Assembly: GCA_038380795.1 (NCBI GenBank)
Contig: CM076262.1
Span: 72,994,629 to 73,058,628, forward strand
DNA from: Pyrocephalus nanus
Taxonomy: Eukaryota; Chordata; Aves; Passeriformes; Tyrannidae
Length of the DNA stretch: 64,000 nt
Direction of reading: 5' to 3'
Part shown: positions 38,694 to 52,823 of the stretch, in pieces
Layout: every line of letters begins with the position of its first letter
Position numbering within the stretch: the stretch's first letter is position 1
Program-made: the position numbers and the translations under genes
The notes under the pieces: model-generated
The model's input: only the letters and a program-made list of their open reading frames with translations
The model's database searches: none
Told to the model about the DNA's origin: nothing

Positions 38694-39338
38694 CTTAAAC
38701 TGTGAGCCCTGAGGGCACCTCCTCCAGATGCTTTGGAGGATGGATGAAACTTTAACAGTGGCTAGGAGGGCACCTATGCAAGTGTTTATTTTTGCTTGCA
38801 GAGGTAAGACTCATTTCATGCTTTGGAGCACCAGGATTCTCATTCACTGAGGTGGAAACACCTCAATGACTGAACACCAAAGCTTAACTTTTAGGTAAAT
38901 CAAATTTATGTTGAAATCGTCTATAAGGTACCAAGAAGGTAACATGTAAAAATAGCACCTTCTTACTGAATGGGCTGTCCCCTTTCTGTGCTGAAAGTCT
39001 GCTGAACTACTGCTCCCCTTACAACCCAGGAGCAGCTGGAGAAGAAAGAGGAGCATTTTCCATGGATCATCATGTCTGTTATCTAAGCTATCCCTGCAGA
39101 GCCACAGTTTTTGCCTCTGTACTGGATGCTTCAGAGACAACCTACAAGACAAAGAGGTGGCCCTGTGTAACCAAAGGGAGGACTCAATGTGCAAAATGTT
39201 TTTGTAATTGATGAAATATAAAAGATAGCATAGGAGGATTTGCATTTTGGGGGAAAAAACCCACACACATTTGCTTCTGAGATTAAGTAAGGAATTAACT
39301 CAGAGACTCAACCAACCCAATACACAATCCTAATTTTA

Positions 39339-39372
<34 letters not shown>

Positions 39373-39628
39373 TTAATGGAGTAATTTTAGAGGGCAAAAC
39401 CCATGTCCTAGGACCTGGGCCTGAATGCACCAAGTTTTGCCTGAAAACCTCCCCCTAGCAAAAGTGACCCCACCCCAGCAAGCAGCGACTGCACAGACTG
39501 TGGGAAAGATGATGAATGACACAGGATGAGATTGTCATCTTATCAGCATCATGGCCGAAAGGACCTAGTGGGAGCACTTTCCACACTGAGGAGGCAGCAC
39601 AGATAAAAACAGTCAAGGTCTTTCTTCC

Positions 39629-39812
39629 AAAAAAAAAAAAAAAAAACCACAAAAAACCCCACCCAAAACCAACAGCAACAACAAAACCACAACCCCAAAA
39701 AAATCACCAAAAAACCAACAAAACCAACAAAACACACCACACACACACAAAAAAACCAACAAAAAAAAAACACAAAAAACCCACAGACAAACAAACAAAC
39801 ACAAAACCCTCC
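39629..39812. repeat. A/C-only low-complexity tract
   Basis: About 180 bases built almost entirely of A and C (AAACC, CAACAA, CACACA units), starting with a 17-18 base A run. The complementary frames give Phe/Cys/Val-rich nonsense peptides. Confidence 0.9.
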
Positions 39813-42800
39813 ACCTGATTGTGATACATGAATTGTATTTCCAGCCCTAAGGAAAAGGAACATTTGATCAAGATCCATGCATGGTGAGACAGACTGTGCA
39901 GGGACCCAGCAGTGAAGGCTCTGGGGTCAGAATTTCACAGGATGAAGCGTGGCCACAATGGGAAAAAAATAGTAGTGGGATATAGGGATAGGTTATACAG
40001 CAGGTGAATTGGAGACCCAGGGAAACAACATTACAATCTGATCTAAACAACACACCAGGAGCTTGAACAAATGGGAGAAGGTTCCCACCACAGAGATTAT
40101 TAACAAGCTTTTCCTCTGCACAAGAAAGAGAGAAGGATGAAGCAGCGAGACTCTGGACACACCTGGAGCCAACCAAAGTCAGTGACAGTGATCACACCCT
40201 ACAAATGAGGCGGGGACACAAGCACCTTGTTGAATTGAGACCACCAGCACAGAGCAGCCAACAGACAAATGTCTTGGACTACACCCACTGCAAATCCCCA
40301 GACAGCTCAGCAAAACAATCTTTGACAATCTGTAAGTGATATTCAGTCACACCAGCTAAATACTTGAAGCTATTGATGAACGAGGACTTCACTGACGGAG
40401 GGTTTTCTCGACCAAGAAAGCAAAACAAGCAAGTAAATTAAGGCCACATAAAATGCTCTGCCTCGTGTAGAGGTCGGGGTATTTTCACTCCATTTCACAC
40501 ATGAGTGAATCAGCACTCATCCCACTGCTACAAACTGCAGCTACCCACAGAAAGACCTCTGCAGACGGACTCCCAGCACACACCAGCTTGGGCAGAAAAC
40601 AATCAGCACTCGTGTCACTGCCCTCTCTGCACGGGACACAACACTGAGACACGGCACACGTGGCGGTACCAGAGCAGTCTGCACAAAACACACCTCGAGA
40701 AATCAACATTCCAAAGAGAACAAGGCCGAGCCCGTTTGACTTGCTGACCTTCAACCCAACCCAAAACCCGTGATCAGCTCCCACAGCTGGCTGAAACACA
40801 GCGCTCACACAGTCAGGAGGCTTAATCTTATTTGCACTTTTTTTTGGTGGAACTGGGTGATGTCTCAGCAGTGAAGGCAGCAGAGTTTGGCCCCAGAATG
40901 TTACTCTCCCTGAAGGCTAGATCCAAAGCCTATGGAAGCCAAACCTTTGGATTAATTGCACTGTAAAGCTTGAGTTGACATTTACAAGCCTCTCAAAGCC
41001 CACAGCCACATTTCCCGATCAGTACATTGTCACTTCTGATGCCATTCAGTAAGAAAACCGTCAATAAACCAACCATTCATTTCAGATGCAACTGGCCAAT
41101 AGTGACAGCAGAGAAACCAGACTCCAGAAAATAACCAGACAGAATAAACCTGGGTAAGATCCTTAAAAATTATCTTTAATTGATGCCAAGTATGAACAGA
41201 TGAACGAGTACAGAAGCAGGTAAAACTGCATAGATGAAAACTATGCATTTCAAATAGTTCAAAACTCATAACATCAGATGTTCTAAAAATGGTTAAGTCA
41301 AACAATTTCACTGCTGGAAGTAAAATGAGCTGTAAGGTGACAATGAAGTACATACTTGACCAAAGTATAAGCGATTTGTAAATGGTGGAAATAAGTACAG
41401 CTGTGTCAGCTTAAATGGTTTGTTGCCCTGATGGTGCACTTTCATATGGAGACTATTCAGTTTCTATATTTCACATCGGCAATATTTGATCTTTAAAGTC
41501 AGAGGTATGTCTGAGAGGCCATTTACAGTTCTATTGACAGCTGTTAATTATTCATTTCAAACCGACATACTGCAAAAACCAATGTTTTACATGTAAAGGA
41601 AAGGGAAACAAAAAAGAAAAGATTTCATCTTAGCAGGTTATAGGTAAGGGTTTGCTGAATTTAGTCATAAAAATATCATTTTTACTTTTGTACAAAAGTA
41701 AAATATACATTTGATCCCAATTACATTTATAGAAATGTCACTGAAACAATAACATGGATCAAAGACTGATGCACCTAAAGGAACTGAATGCAGCGCCTTC
41801 ATTTTATTATAGAAACTAGAAATGGAAGATGATTTTTTTGTTTGTTTGTTTTTTGTAACTTGTAGTGACATTTGCTAGAGCCTGTGAACAGGTGAAATAT
41901 ACAGAATTACACAGATATTAACAGAAACTTTGAGACAAATTTCAGTTAAGACCTCAGTTTCATTTTATTTCCTTTGAAAATATCAAAGCATGCTATTATG
42001 CCTTGACAGCATAAGTTGTTGACCTCACCGGTGGCAAGTTCACCTGCACTGAGTGAAACAGTAGAACACCCTGAAGTTTCTTTTTTTTTTTTTTTTTTTT
42101 TTTGCAGATACAAATACTGACACCTTTAAGAATACTTGATAAGCATTTCAGGAAAAATAAATTCCCTACACCTGATTAAGTAAAGCCAGAACAACAGAAA
42201 ACAGAAAAGGAAAAAGGAACTCAGCCTGAAGTAAGTCAGTCCAATCAAAATCGAAGTGCAGGTCCCTGGTTAAAGCATCTCAGGGAAGGAGCCTGTTTCA
42301 GACCTGCAGTGGGCAGGTCTGGAACAAACTTGCCACGCTGTGCAATCACAAGCACGGGTTTTCCAGTTCCGTCCAGCCCTCTGGCCACGGAGGGGAAATC
42401 ACACCTTGGAGCTGGTTCTGCATCCCTGTGGCTCTGAAATTACTGGGAGTATCACTGGCATCAGGCTGCTGGAAACCTACAGGATCAGACCACTCCTGGA
42501 AAAGCTGCAGTACCTCCCTCTTCTTCGTGTTAGGGGAAAAGATTAACCCAGAATGGCACCCCTCCAGCAAGAGTTATCCAGCTAATGTTTGGAAAGGAAT
42601 ATATTCTCTCCTCAGATTGCATATGTATGCAGAAGATTTTGCTCTAAAACACAACTTTCCACCTTTTTCTAATTAATTTCAGATGTTCCTGTCCTACTGT
42701 TCACTGTGTTTTGTTTAATATTTGAGCATATAAGAAACTGCACCGTTCCAGTGTGAACTGTGGAAAAGTGAAACTCGCCCTCAGTTCCTCAAGCTTAGAA

Positions 42801-43396
42801 ATAAACAGGTCACACTTGGGCTTCAGCTCTCCCCTAACAGAAACTAACTTTCTGTACTTCTGCCTAATTAAAACAATTGTCCTTTAGGAAAAGAAAATAA
42901 AAAAATAAATAAACCTGTCAACAAAAGTTGCCACTGCTCAATCAGTTGTCAACTTGGACCAATGCAGCCTCCAACGAATGGTTTGCTAAGAAAGGTCTGA
43001 TCCCTGAAACCTCCATCTGGGCAAAATCACTGCTGCAAACAAGAGGGCATTTGCTGAATTTTGTCCTGTTTCTGGTGCTTCATACCACCTTTCAAGTGCT
43101 TGGCCACGTGATCAGCAGCATGTCAGGTTTAGCACGAGTGCAGCTGAGAGACTTTGTGAGTGGAAATTAATTTCCTTGGGCCACAAACCCTCCTCACACC
43201 TACAGATGTGCAAACCAGGAACAAAGGGAGGAAATCACCAGAACCCTCAGCAGGATCCACGTGTCATCGCCTCAGTAAGCCAGGCTGTGAATTTTCCAGC
43301 ACTCACAGTACTAAAAGAGTTTTGTCTCACGTGGGCACGCTCTGCCCAGCCAGCCCCTGCCAAGCAGGGTCAGTGCCAGTCCATCTAATGATTACT

Positions 43397-43632
43397 AAAG
43401 GCTTATCTGTCTGAATGAACTTGTGAGGCAGATGAGGTAAACTGCATTAAGCCCCATTGTGTTCGGAATTAAAGCAGCCTTAATTCAATTCGGGTTACTT
43501 TCCCTCAAAAAGAACGACTCCAAATCAGATTAAGGCTGCTTTAATACTGCAACAGAATGTCCATGCTGGGCTTTAAAGCAGTTTAACAAATCTACTTTGA
43601 ATGCACACCTTTCATTAATTCGGATTAGCTTT
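43397..43632. repeat. ~236-bp imperfect palindrome (long inverted repeat)
   Basis: Three nested pairs of arms share a centre near 43,507-43,515. The inner pair is exact over 17 bp: ATTAAAGCAGCCTTAAT (43,468-43,484) and ATTAAGGCTGCTTTAAT (43,529-43,545). The middle pair is GTAAACTGCATTAAGCCC (43,437-43,454) and GGGCTTTAAAGCAGTTTA (43,568-43,585). The outer pair is a weaker match between 43,397-43,419 and 43,611-43,632. This could be a decayed palindromic transposon (MITE-like) or an old conserved repeat. If the KCNA1 3'UTR extends this far, it would form a long RNA hairpin in the mRNA. Confidence 0.85.
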
Positions 43633-45273
43633 CCTGAAGTCCCCAGTGGAGATGAGGCTGAGGAGACTCCGTGCAGGGAGTCTGCGTGGGTTTGCTGGGA
43701 TGCTGGAAGCTCACAGCCTGGCTTACTGCACACTAACTTCCTCAGGAGGGCAGGTAAATCCAGTTCACCGGCTGTGCTGGAGCTGCCACACAGAGGGTTT
43801 GAGCTCCTGGCAGTCTGGCAGCAGCCCCTTGGCTCTGGGAAGGGATGGGGTATGGAACCTTTCCTTCTCACTCTCCTCTGCCTGTTCCCCAGTGCTCTAG
43901 AGCTGAGTATGGTAGGGCCAGATGGGGAATTCTGGCAGTGATTCCAGCCTACAGGATTCCTGCCCCTGCACTGCAGTCACTGCTGCCTTGCTGCTGCCAG
44001 GTAAGCTCCCTCATCCCCTTCCCTGAGAGGAGGAAGGAAAAGCTCTTTGGGGGCAGAGAAGAAGCACAGAGAGGCACAGAGCAGTGGGGAAGGAGGCTTG
44101 GGGAGTGATTCCTTATGATGGAACAGCTGCTTTCCCTCACCAAACTACAGCTTAAGGCTGCCACATCTACTGGGTTCTCTGTCCAGCTGAACTTGGTCAT
44201 CCCTTCTGGGAGGTCCCTACCTTCTTTCTCCCTACCAAGTGAATTCTCTTGACTCTTTCAGAGAAGCACTAATAAAAACTGGCCCTCAGCTCATTTCCAG
44301 TCCTCTTCCAACTACATGAGCAACCCCCTAGAGTCCACGTGTGGCAAAAAAAGAAATATAAGGCCCAAAAGAGGAAGAAAAAAAAGGTAAGAAAAAAAAA
44401 AAAGAAAAGAAAAAAGAAAGAAAGGAAAGGATGCTTACTGGTAAGAACAGGCAGTTTTTTAAGTGCACCTTCAGGCCCACAAAGACATTTCAGCACTCCT
44501 GTGTATAGGGAGTAAGAGCCTTTGTTGTTGTTGTTATTTTTTTTTGTGTCAAACTTGTTGAAAATGCATGCCTATGCTACATGAGGTTAATTCCTGTACT
44601 CCATATGTATTGAGATCCTTTGCAGTGAGCTGTAAATGGACAAAGCAACATTCAGGCTCCCCAAACCACCCCGGGCCCTGAAGACCCGTCCTGGTCTCCT
44701 GACAACGAAGAATTGCTGCATGCAGCACTTTCCCCTGCACACATGCAGAGTGATTATCACTCTGCACATTGAACTAAGGTGTGCAATGCCCAGCTGGGGT
44801 CAGAATTTACCAAAGTGAGGCCTCGTCTCCCAGACGCATCTTTCTGATCATCAGTCCCGCAGCACTGAAATGGTTATTGCTGTTTAGTTTAGTCAGTTGG
44901 TGGTTTTATCAGCTGAGTGCAGCATTCAAGTCCATTTTGACACCAGAAGTCATATCCTAGAATTCAAGAGTTTGGGAAGATGAGGACCACTAGAATTTAA
45001 CGGGGAGAGAGGTGTAGAGTGGGCAGGGGTGTGAGCAGGGGACAGGAGAGAAGCTTTACAACATCTACCCAGAGGATGTAATGCCCTGTTGTATCTGATG
45101 CTTTGCATTTCCTGCAGGAGTTGGAGCTCCCTCAGTTCTTAATCGCTTTCTCAGGATTGACAGAAGTCACACAGTGAGAAATAAAGTCAAGTCTCTCTGG
45201 AAACCTGGCAGGTCAAGCTTGTGCGTAACTGCAGAGTTAGGGTTGGTTTTTTTTAACTCCAAGTGCCTTGATT

Positions 45274-45360
45274 TTATATATACATGTGTCTGCATATGCA
45301 TGTGACACACACAGGAGCAGACATACACATATATATATATTTATACACATATGTACATAT
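45274..45360. repeat. TA/CA/CATG compound microsatellite
   Basis: Alternating purine-pyrimidine sequence: TATATATACATGTG, CATATGCATGTG, ACACATATATATATAT. It has Z-DNA-prone character. Confidence 0.8.
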
Positions 45361-46589
45361 TTCTGAAAGGCAGGGGAGGAAAGGATCTGTACAAGGTGGA
45401 AGGAGAAGTGTTCAACAGCAGTTGGCCACATGCTGAGTGCAGAACGAAGATCCTCAACTTTGTCCATTGAAAAGGAAAAGATCAGTGCCTACATTAGCTC
45501 AGGTCAAAGGCTATTCTCTTCCAGGGCCCAGCAGTCAAGGCTGGCATAGTGCAGGAGATACCTTCTCCTGGCATTGCTGCCTTCACCAGATGATGGTGGG
45601 AGTAAGAACAGGCACCAGAAAGAAGAATAGGGCTCAGAGGATGGGTGATAGGGTTTAAGATCTGACAGCCTGCCAAAAGGGGATGGAGGAGATAGGGATG
45701 GGAGGGCACTGGAAAGCATTTCCCTCCCACCCACCTGGGAAATCTGGGGGGAAAAAAAAAAAAGCACAGTCCTCCAGTCTGGGTGCCTGACTGGTCCCTA
45801 ATTCCTCCTCCTGCACCCTGCCATGAAGGGACAGGCTGCCAAAAAGCCACCTCAGGGAAAGGAAGGGCAGATACAGTGATGGCTGTAAACAGCCAAGGGA
45901 AACCTGAAGCCTTGCACAAACACAGCTGTGAGTTACTGGGCAGAAGCAGATGCTGAGCCCTGCAGCATCAGACTGGCTGGGGAAGGAAGGTATCCCACGG
46001 GCACTGGTGGTCTCTGCCCACCTCTTCTGCATCCCTCTCACTCACACTTGGTCCTTCTCTCTCTACCCCCTCCTGTGCCGTGCCAGGAGGCAGCACAGAA
46101 CACCCCTGACAGCGTGCTGATGCCTCGCCCTTTCCCTCAGCATCTCTGATCAGCTCAGTTCCTGGAGGCACTTTCAGCAATTTAGGGGATGTAAGATAAA
46201 GGCACTGCAACTATCTAAATCAATCTGTTGAGTCTCTTCAGTGAGTTTTAGGGGAATACAAAAAAAGTCTTGACTGATGGCTGCAAAAGAAACCAGCTGC
46301 TGCAATTTGGATGCATGTAGTAGATAGGTTTCATTTACATTCTGAGAATGCACCAAAAAGCATGCACCTGCACCTTTCAGCTAGGAAGGATACTAGGTTT
46401 TAGGTGTTGCTATACATAACTGGACCTCTTAATTTTCCATATAGCTTTCCCTTTAAGGGATGGGATACGTTCCTTTCCGACAACGCCTGGACAAAAGCCA
46501 ACACATTTTCCTGAGCAATGCAGGAAAACAATCAGGTTTCTCTAATCAGTTCATTCAGGCCCTCAGTCTATCATCAAGCACAATTTTTT

Positions 46590-46601
46590 TTTATTTTTAT
46601 T
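46590..46601 (-). terminator. candidate proximal poly(A) signals of KCNA1
   Basis: Two adjacent AATAAA hexamers are read on the minus strand (TTTATTTTTATT region on plus). They lie about 1.24 kb downstream of the KCNA1 stop and are the first AATAAA I find after it. The surrounding T-rich low-complexity sequence lowers confidence. Confidence 0.3.
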
Positions 46602-47834
46602 CTTATCATTATTGTTGTTATTATTATTATTATTATCATTGAATTCATGCATTAATTAGTTCAAGTTACACCTTAATCAAATAGGCCATAATGCTGAATA
46701 TTTGAACATGCTTTGATCTCCAAAAGTTATTGTTCCCATTTGACTAACATACGCACTTAAATACAGTACTTTAAATTACTAGTCAACGATTTAATAAATT
46801 AAGGAGTGCACTTCTGGTGAATGCAAATCAAAAAGAAAGAAAGAAAAAACAGGAAATTAAAAAAAAAAAAAAGAGAGATAAAGGACCTATTTTTAGAAGA
46901 TTCAGTTCAAACGAAAGCTTATCTGCTATTGTCTGAGGTAACGTTTCAAGCATGCGATTATAAAATAAATAGTATCAAATTCAAACATGCTTATATTAAA
47001 CTCCATTGTGCTATCTCGCAACAGAGGGGCTTAAAGTTTTGTATCCAGTTCCAAACAGGGTGGGGTGAGAGGGGGGAAGAAAAGTGTGTTTCTACCATCT
47101 GCATGTAAGAGAACTTAGCAGCACTGCAGATGTTTTGTCTTCAGTTTCGCTTGTTATTTTTTTCCTTTTAGAATAGTTCTCCTACGGACAGCAAAAGAGA
47201 CCAGGCTTAGGGACGTTTTTGATAAGGTGCTGTGTGGATCTGTAGGTTGGAAGTATGGAATCCTTCACAGAGGGGGTGGAAGGAAAAAATTTGCGCTCCT
47301 TCATAAAAGCCACGGCAAATGTTTGCCATGGGTTTTGAGTAACCTTTTTTTTTTTTTACTGTTATTATCTGATGCACTTTTTTGCAACTGCTGTGCAAGT
47401 GTTTTGCAGAATATTTTTACTGGAATCCATGCATATGCTTTATAGCTCTAAAAACTGTCTTGCTTAGTCTTAAGTTAACTTTTATCCAAAAAGAAAAAAA
47501 AAAAAAGGGGGAGGGTGTGATGGGAGAGGAAAAGTTTAGGTCTAAAGTCATACGGCTTAAAACTAAACTAGCTCAAATGGTTATCAATTGCCAGGTGGAA
47601 AAAAAATTGCTTTTTCGAAAAAAAAACCCAAAAATTTTATCTTTCATGGATCCTGGAAAGCTTCTTTATCGCAAGAGCAAAGATTCGCAATGCAACAACG
47701 CATTTACGAGGTAAATAAAGCATTCAAAGACTATCAGTAAAGCATCTACAAAGTGTGACTGCGTCACTACAAAGTCTTCAAGCTGTGAGTGGGGATTTTG
47801 GTTTTTGTTTTGTTTGGTTTTGTTTTTTTTTTGT

Positions 47835-50548
<2,714 letters not shown>

Positions 50549-50692
50549 CTGCTCCCAGGGAGATGCGCTGGTCAGGAGTAGGAGCCAGTGCTGGAATGCG
50601 TCAAGTCGCCTTGCAGCAGCATCCAAAAAAAAAAAAAAAAAAACCCACCCCAAAACAAAACAAAAACCGCAGCGGCAAACTTAACCCTCCTC
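50549..50692 (-). other. KCNA1: putative noncoding first exon of KCNA1
   Basis: The exon is bounded by the consensus donor at 50,549/50,548 and a start about 25-30 nt downstream of TATAAAG at 50,721-50,715, so its start is only approximate. In the mRNA sense it includes a T18-type run (complement of the A run at 50,625-50,642) just before an upstream ATG. It could be wrong if a more distal promoter is used. Confidence 0.4.
50572..50622 (-). CDS. upstream ORF in the KCNA1 leader (16 codons)
   Basis: In the putative first exon ATG at 50,622-50,620 opens a 16-codon frame (MLLQGDLTHSSTGSYS) that closes with TGA at 50,574-50,572, just 23 nt before the splice donor. It is the only ATG in the proposed leader. 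Its context (TTTGGATGC) is weak at -3 (T), so ribosomes may often pass it. It could modestly reduce KCNA1 translation; there is no evidence that the peptide itself has a function. Confidence 0.3.
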   Translation of the reverse strand: MLLQGDLTHSSTGSYS

Positions 50693-50714
50693 CTCCTCCT
50701 CCTCTTGCGCCCCT

Positions 50715-50721
50715 CTTTATA
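50715..50721 (-). promoter_or_regulatory. candidate TATA box of KCNA1
   Basis: The minus strand reads GTTATAAAGAGGGG, a good TATA match (TATAAAG) followed by GC-rich sequence. It is 166 bp upstream of the consensus donor and inside the CpG-rich region. Confidence 0.45.
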
Positions 50722-51191
50722 ACACAGCGATCGCTTTACAGGGCTGCCTGCGAGACACTGAAATATTCATACACTGTCTTCGGCTGCACCAAGGGCGAGT
50801 GGGTTTAATTAGTTTCTGCTGAGAACCGCAGTGGGGGGTGGGAGGGTAACTGCGTGGAGAAGAGCGCAAAGTACCTTTTCCAAAAGGCTGGAGTTAGCAA
50901 ATAAAATCAAGGAGTCCTCTGCCGCTCTCTCCCCTTAGGACAGCTGGGGAAGGAGCCTGGCGCTGGGCAGCGGCGGCTGGGGAGATGTCAGAGCGCCGCA
51001 GCCCTGCAGCCGCATCCCCGGAGTCGGTGTTGGCTCGTCCCGGCAGCGGAGGCAGCAGGAGGAGGCAGGAGCTGGGCGCGTGTGGCAGGAGCGAGAGGGC
51101 TGCTGAATGCATAAGAAGAGCGAGGAGCAAACTCGAGCCATTTCTTGACGCTGCAGTATCAGCAGAAACCTGAGAGCTGTTTGGTGCAGCT

Positions 51192-51289
51192 CGGGGAGCG
51201 GGAGGGCGGGGGGAGCCTGGGGGGGGGGGGCCGGGACCGGCGGGAGGAGGGAAGGAGGGAGGGAAGGAGGGAAGGAGAGAGGGAGGGAT
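51192..51289. repeat. G-rich polypurine tract, G-quadruplex prone
   Basis: Plus-strand runs include GGGG, GGGCGGGGGG and an 11-12 base G run near 51,219-51,230, then GGGAGGAGGGAAGGAGGGAG-type repeats to 51,289. Many G3+ runs lie close together. It is about 470 bp upstream of the TATA candidate. Because KCNA1 is transcribed from the minus strand, the G-rich strand is the template-side (plus) strand. Confidence 0.85.
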
Positions 51290-51548
51290 GCGCGCTGCCC
51301 CCGGGCCGGCCGCCCCCGCACGCTGCGCGCCGCGCCCCCGACGCAATGCGGGCGGCCCCGGCCCCTGCCCGCTGCGGGATGGGCTGCGGGATGGGCTGCG
51401 GGGAGCAGGCGGGATCCCGGCAGACGCGGAAGGGAGGCAGGAGCAGCCCCGCACAGGTGCGCGGAGCAGCCGCCGCCCGGCGCCATCAGAGGGGCGGCGG
51501 GACCGCGCTCTTGTCCTGCAGATCACCCGCAGCACCTGCGGCGGTGCG

Positions 51549-52133
51549 GGGATGAGCATCCCGCACGGAGCGGGGCTGGGGAGCTGAGCATCCCGCACGG
51601 AGCGGGGCTGGGGAGCTGAGCATCCCGCACGGAGCGGGGCTGCGGGGATGAGCATCCCGCACGGAGCGGGGCTGGGGAGCTCAGCATCCTGCACGGAGCG
51701 GGGCTGGGGAGCTGAGAATCCCGCACGGAGCGGGGCTGGGGAGCTGAAAATCCCGCACGGAGCGGGGCTGGGGAGCTGAGCATCCCGCACGGAGCGGGGC
51801 TGGGGAGCTGAGCATCCCGCACGGAGCGGGGCTGGGGAGCTGAGCATCCCGCACGGAGCGGGGCTGGGGAGCTGAGCATCCCGCACGGAGCGGGGCTGGG
51901 GAGCTGAGCATCCCGCACGGAGCGGGGCTGGGGAGCTGAGCATCCTGCACGGAGCGGGGCTGGGGAGCTGAGAATCCCGCACGGAGCGGGGCTGGGGAGC
52001 TGAGAATCCCGCACGGAGCGGGGCTGCGGGGCTGGGGAGCTGAGAATCCCGCACGGAGCGGGGCTGCGGGGCTCAGCATCCCGCACGGAGCGGAGCTGGG
52101 GAGCTGAGCATCCCGCACGGAGCGGGGCTGCAT
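51549..52133. repeat. GC-rich 32-bp minisatellite, about 18 copies
   Basis: Near-identical 32-bp units have the core ATCCCGCACGGAGCGGGGCT followed by GGGGAGCTGAGC. I count 18 copies. Variants are CATCCTG (copies 5 and 13), AATCCCG (copies 6, 7, 14, 15, 16) and GCTGCGGGG inserts (near copies 4, 16 and 17). Because 32 is not a multiple of 3, every minus-strand frame stays open and encodes the same 32-residue repeat out of phase. The resulting long frames (up to 386 codons) are therefore not genes. Confidence 0.97.
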
Positions 52134-52270
52134 CCGCGGAGCGCGGCGGCTGCACCCGCAGTGCCCAGAGCTGTCCTGGTCCCGGACTTCAGTCCCGGAC
52201 CCCGGCCCGCATCCCGAGCCTCCTGGACACAGCGGTGGAGGGCAAATCCCGAGCGGAGCGGCTGGAATTG

Positions 52271-52785
52271 GGAGGGAAGAGTTAATCGTCAGGCAGTGTA
52301 TTACGGGGAAACTGCCCTTTCATGCGGCTTTATCCCACCGAATTCATTTAATTGATGAATCACATAACTTGGAGATGGAGGAGACCCATTATGTCATCAG
52401 CTTCCCTCCGCTGCCACTGCAGGATCGTTCCCCACAGTGTACGATCGCTTACATTATATAAAAGCCTGCTGCTCACTTTGTCAGGGCGGGAGCGGTGAGC
52501 AAACACAACCTGGGCCTGTGTAATTTGAAGCACTCCAGAGCTAAGTAACACCAAGTCCATGTTTAACAGACCTGGTCTCATTAGCTTTCCACTGCATAAT
52601 ACATTATCTTCACTTAAGATCACCACCTTGGCAGTCCAAAAATACCTAATCACCTGACCTCACGGATGGTTTCTGTCTCTTGTTCCCTTCCCCTTACTTA
52701 TCCCGATCTTTTGTTGATTTGGGATCAGAGGGGTTTTTTTGACGATGTTTTGGTTTTGTGGTTGTGTTTTGTTGGTTTTTTGTGT

Positions 52786-52823
<38 letters not shown>

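Larger units (their letters stand above)
34575..41169. other. noncoding; simple repeats and a small hairpin
   Basis: No gene or CR1 was recognised. It contains a GGATGT hexamer repeat near 37,722-37,745, a small perfect inverted repeat at 38,655-38,693, a TA/T tract at 39,339-39,375 and an A/C-only tract at 39,629-39,812. Confidence 0.5.
41170..47834 (-). other. KCNA1: putative KCNA1 3' untranslated region and downstream flank
   Basis: The stretch directly downstream of the KCNA1 stop codon holds no CR1 and no convincing coding frame, and is AT-rich. KCNA1 mRNAs in other vertebrates carry multi-kilobase 3'UTRs, so a long UTR is expected. Minus-strand poly(A) signals give two options: tandem AATAAA at 46,590-46,601 (UTR about 1.2 kb), or AATAAA at 41,964-41,969 and 41,803-41,808 and ATTAAA at 41,175-41,180 (UTR about 6-6.7 kb). 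The true end cannot be fixed without RNA data. The stretch includes (TTA)n at 46,609-46,640, a purine tract at 44,345-44,430 and a TA/CA microsatellite at 45,274-45,360. Confidence 0.4.

Noticed and set aside
50894..52155. Long minus-strand ORFs of 386, 210 and 150 codons
   Set aside because: They are read through a 32-bp tandem repeat that lacks stops in all three minus-strand frames and give the same peptide repeat out of phase. No start context or domain supports a gene.
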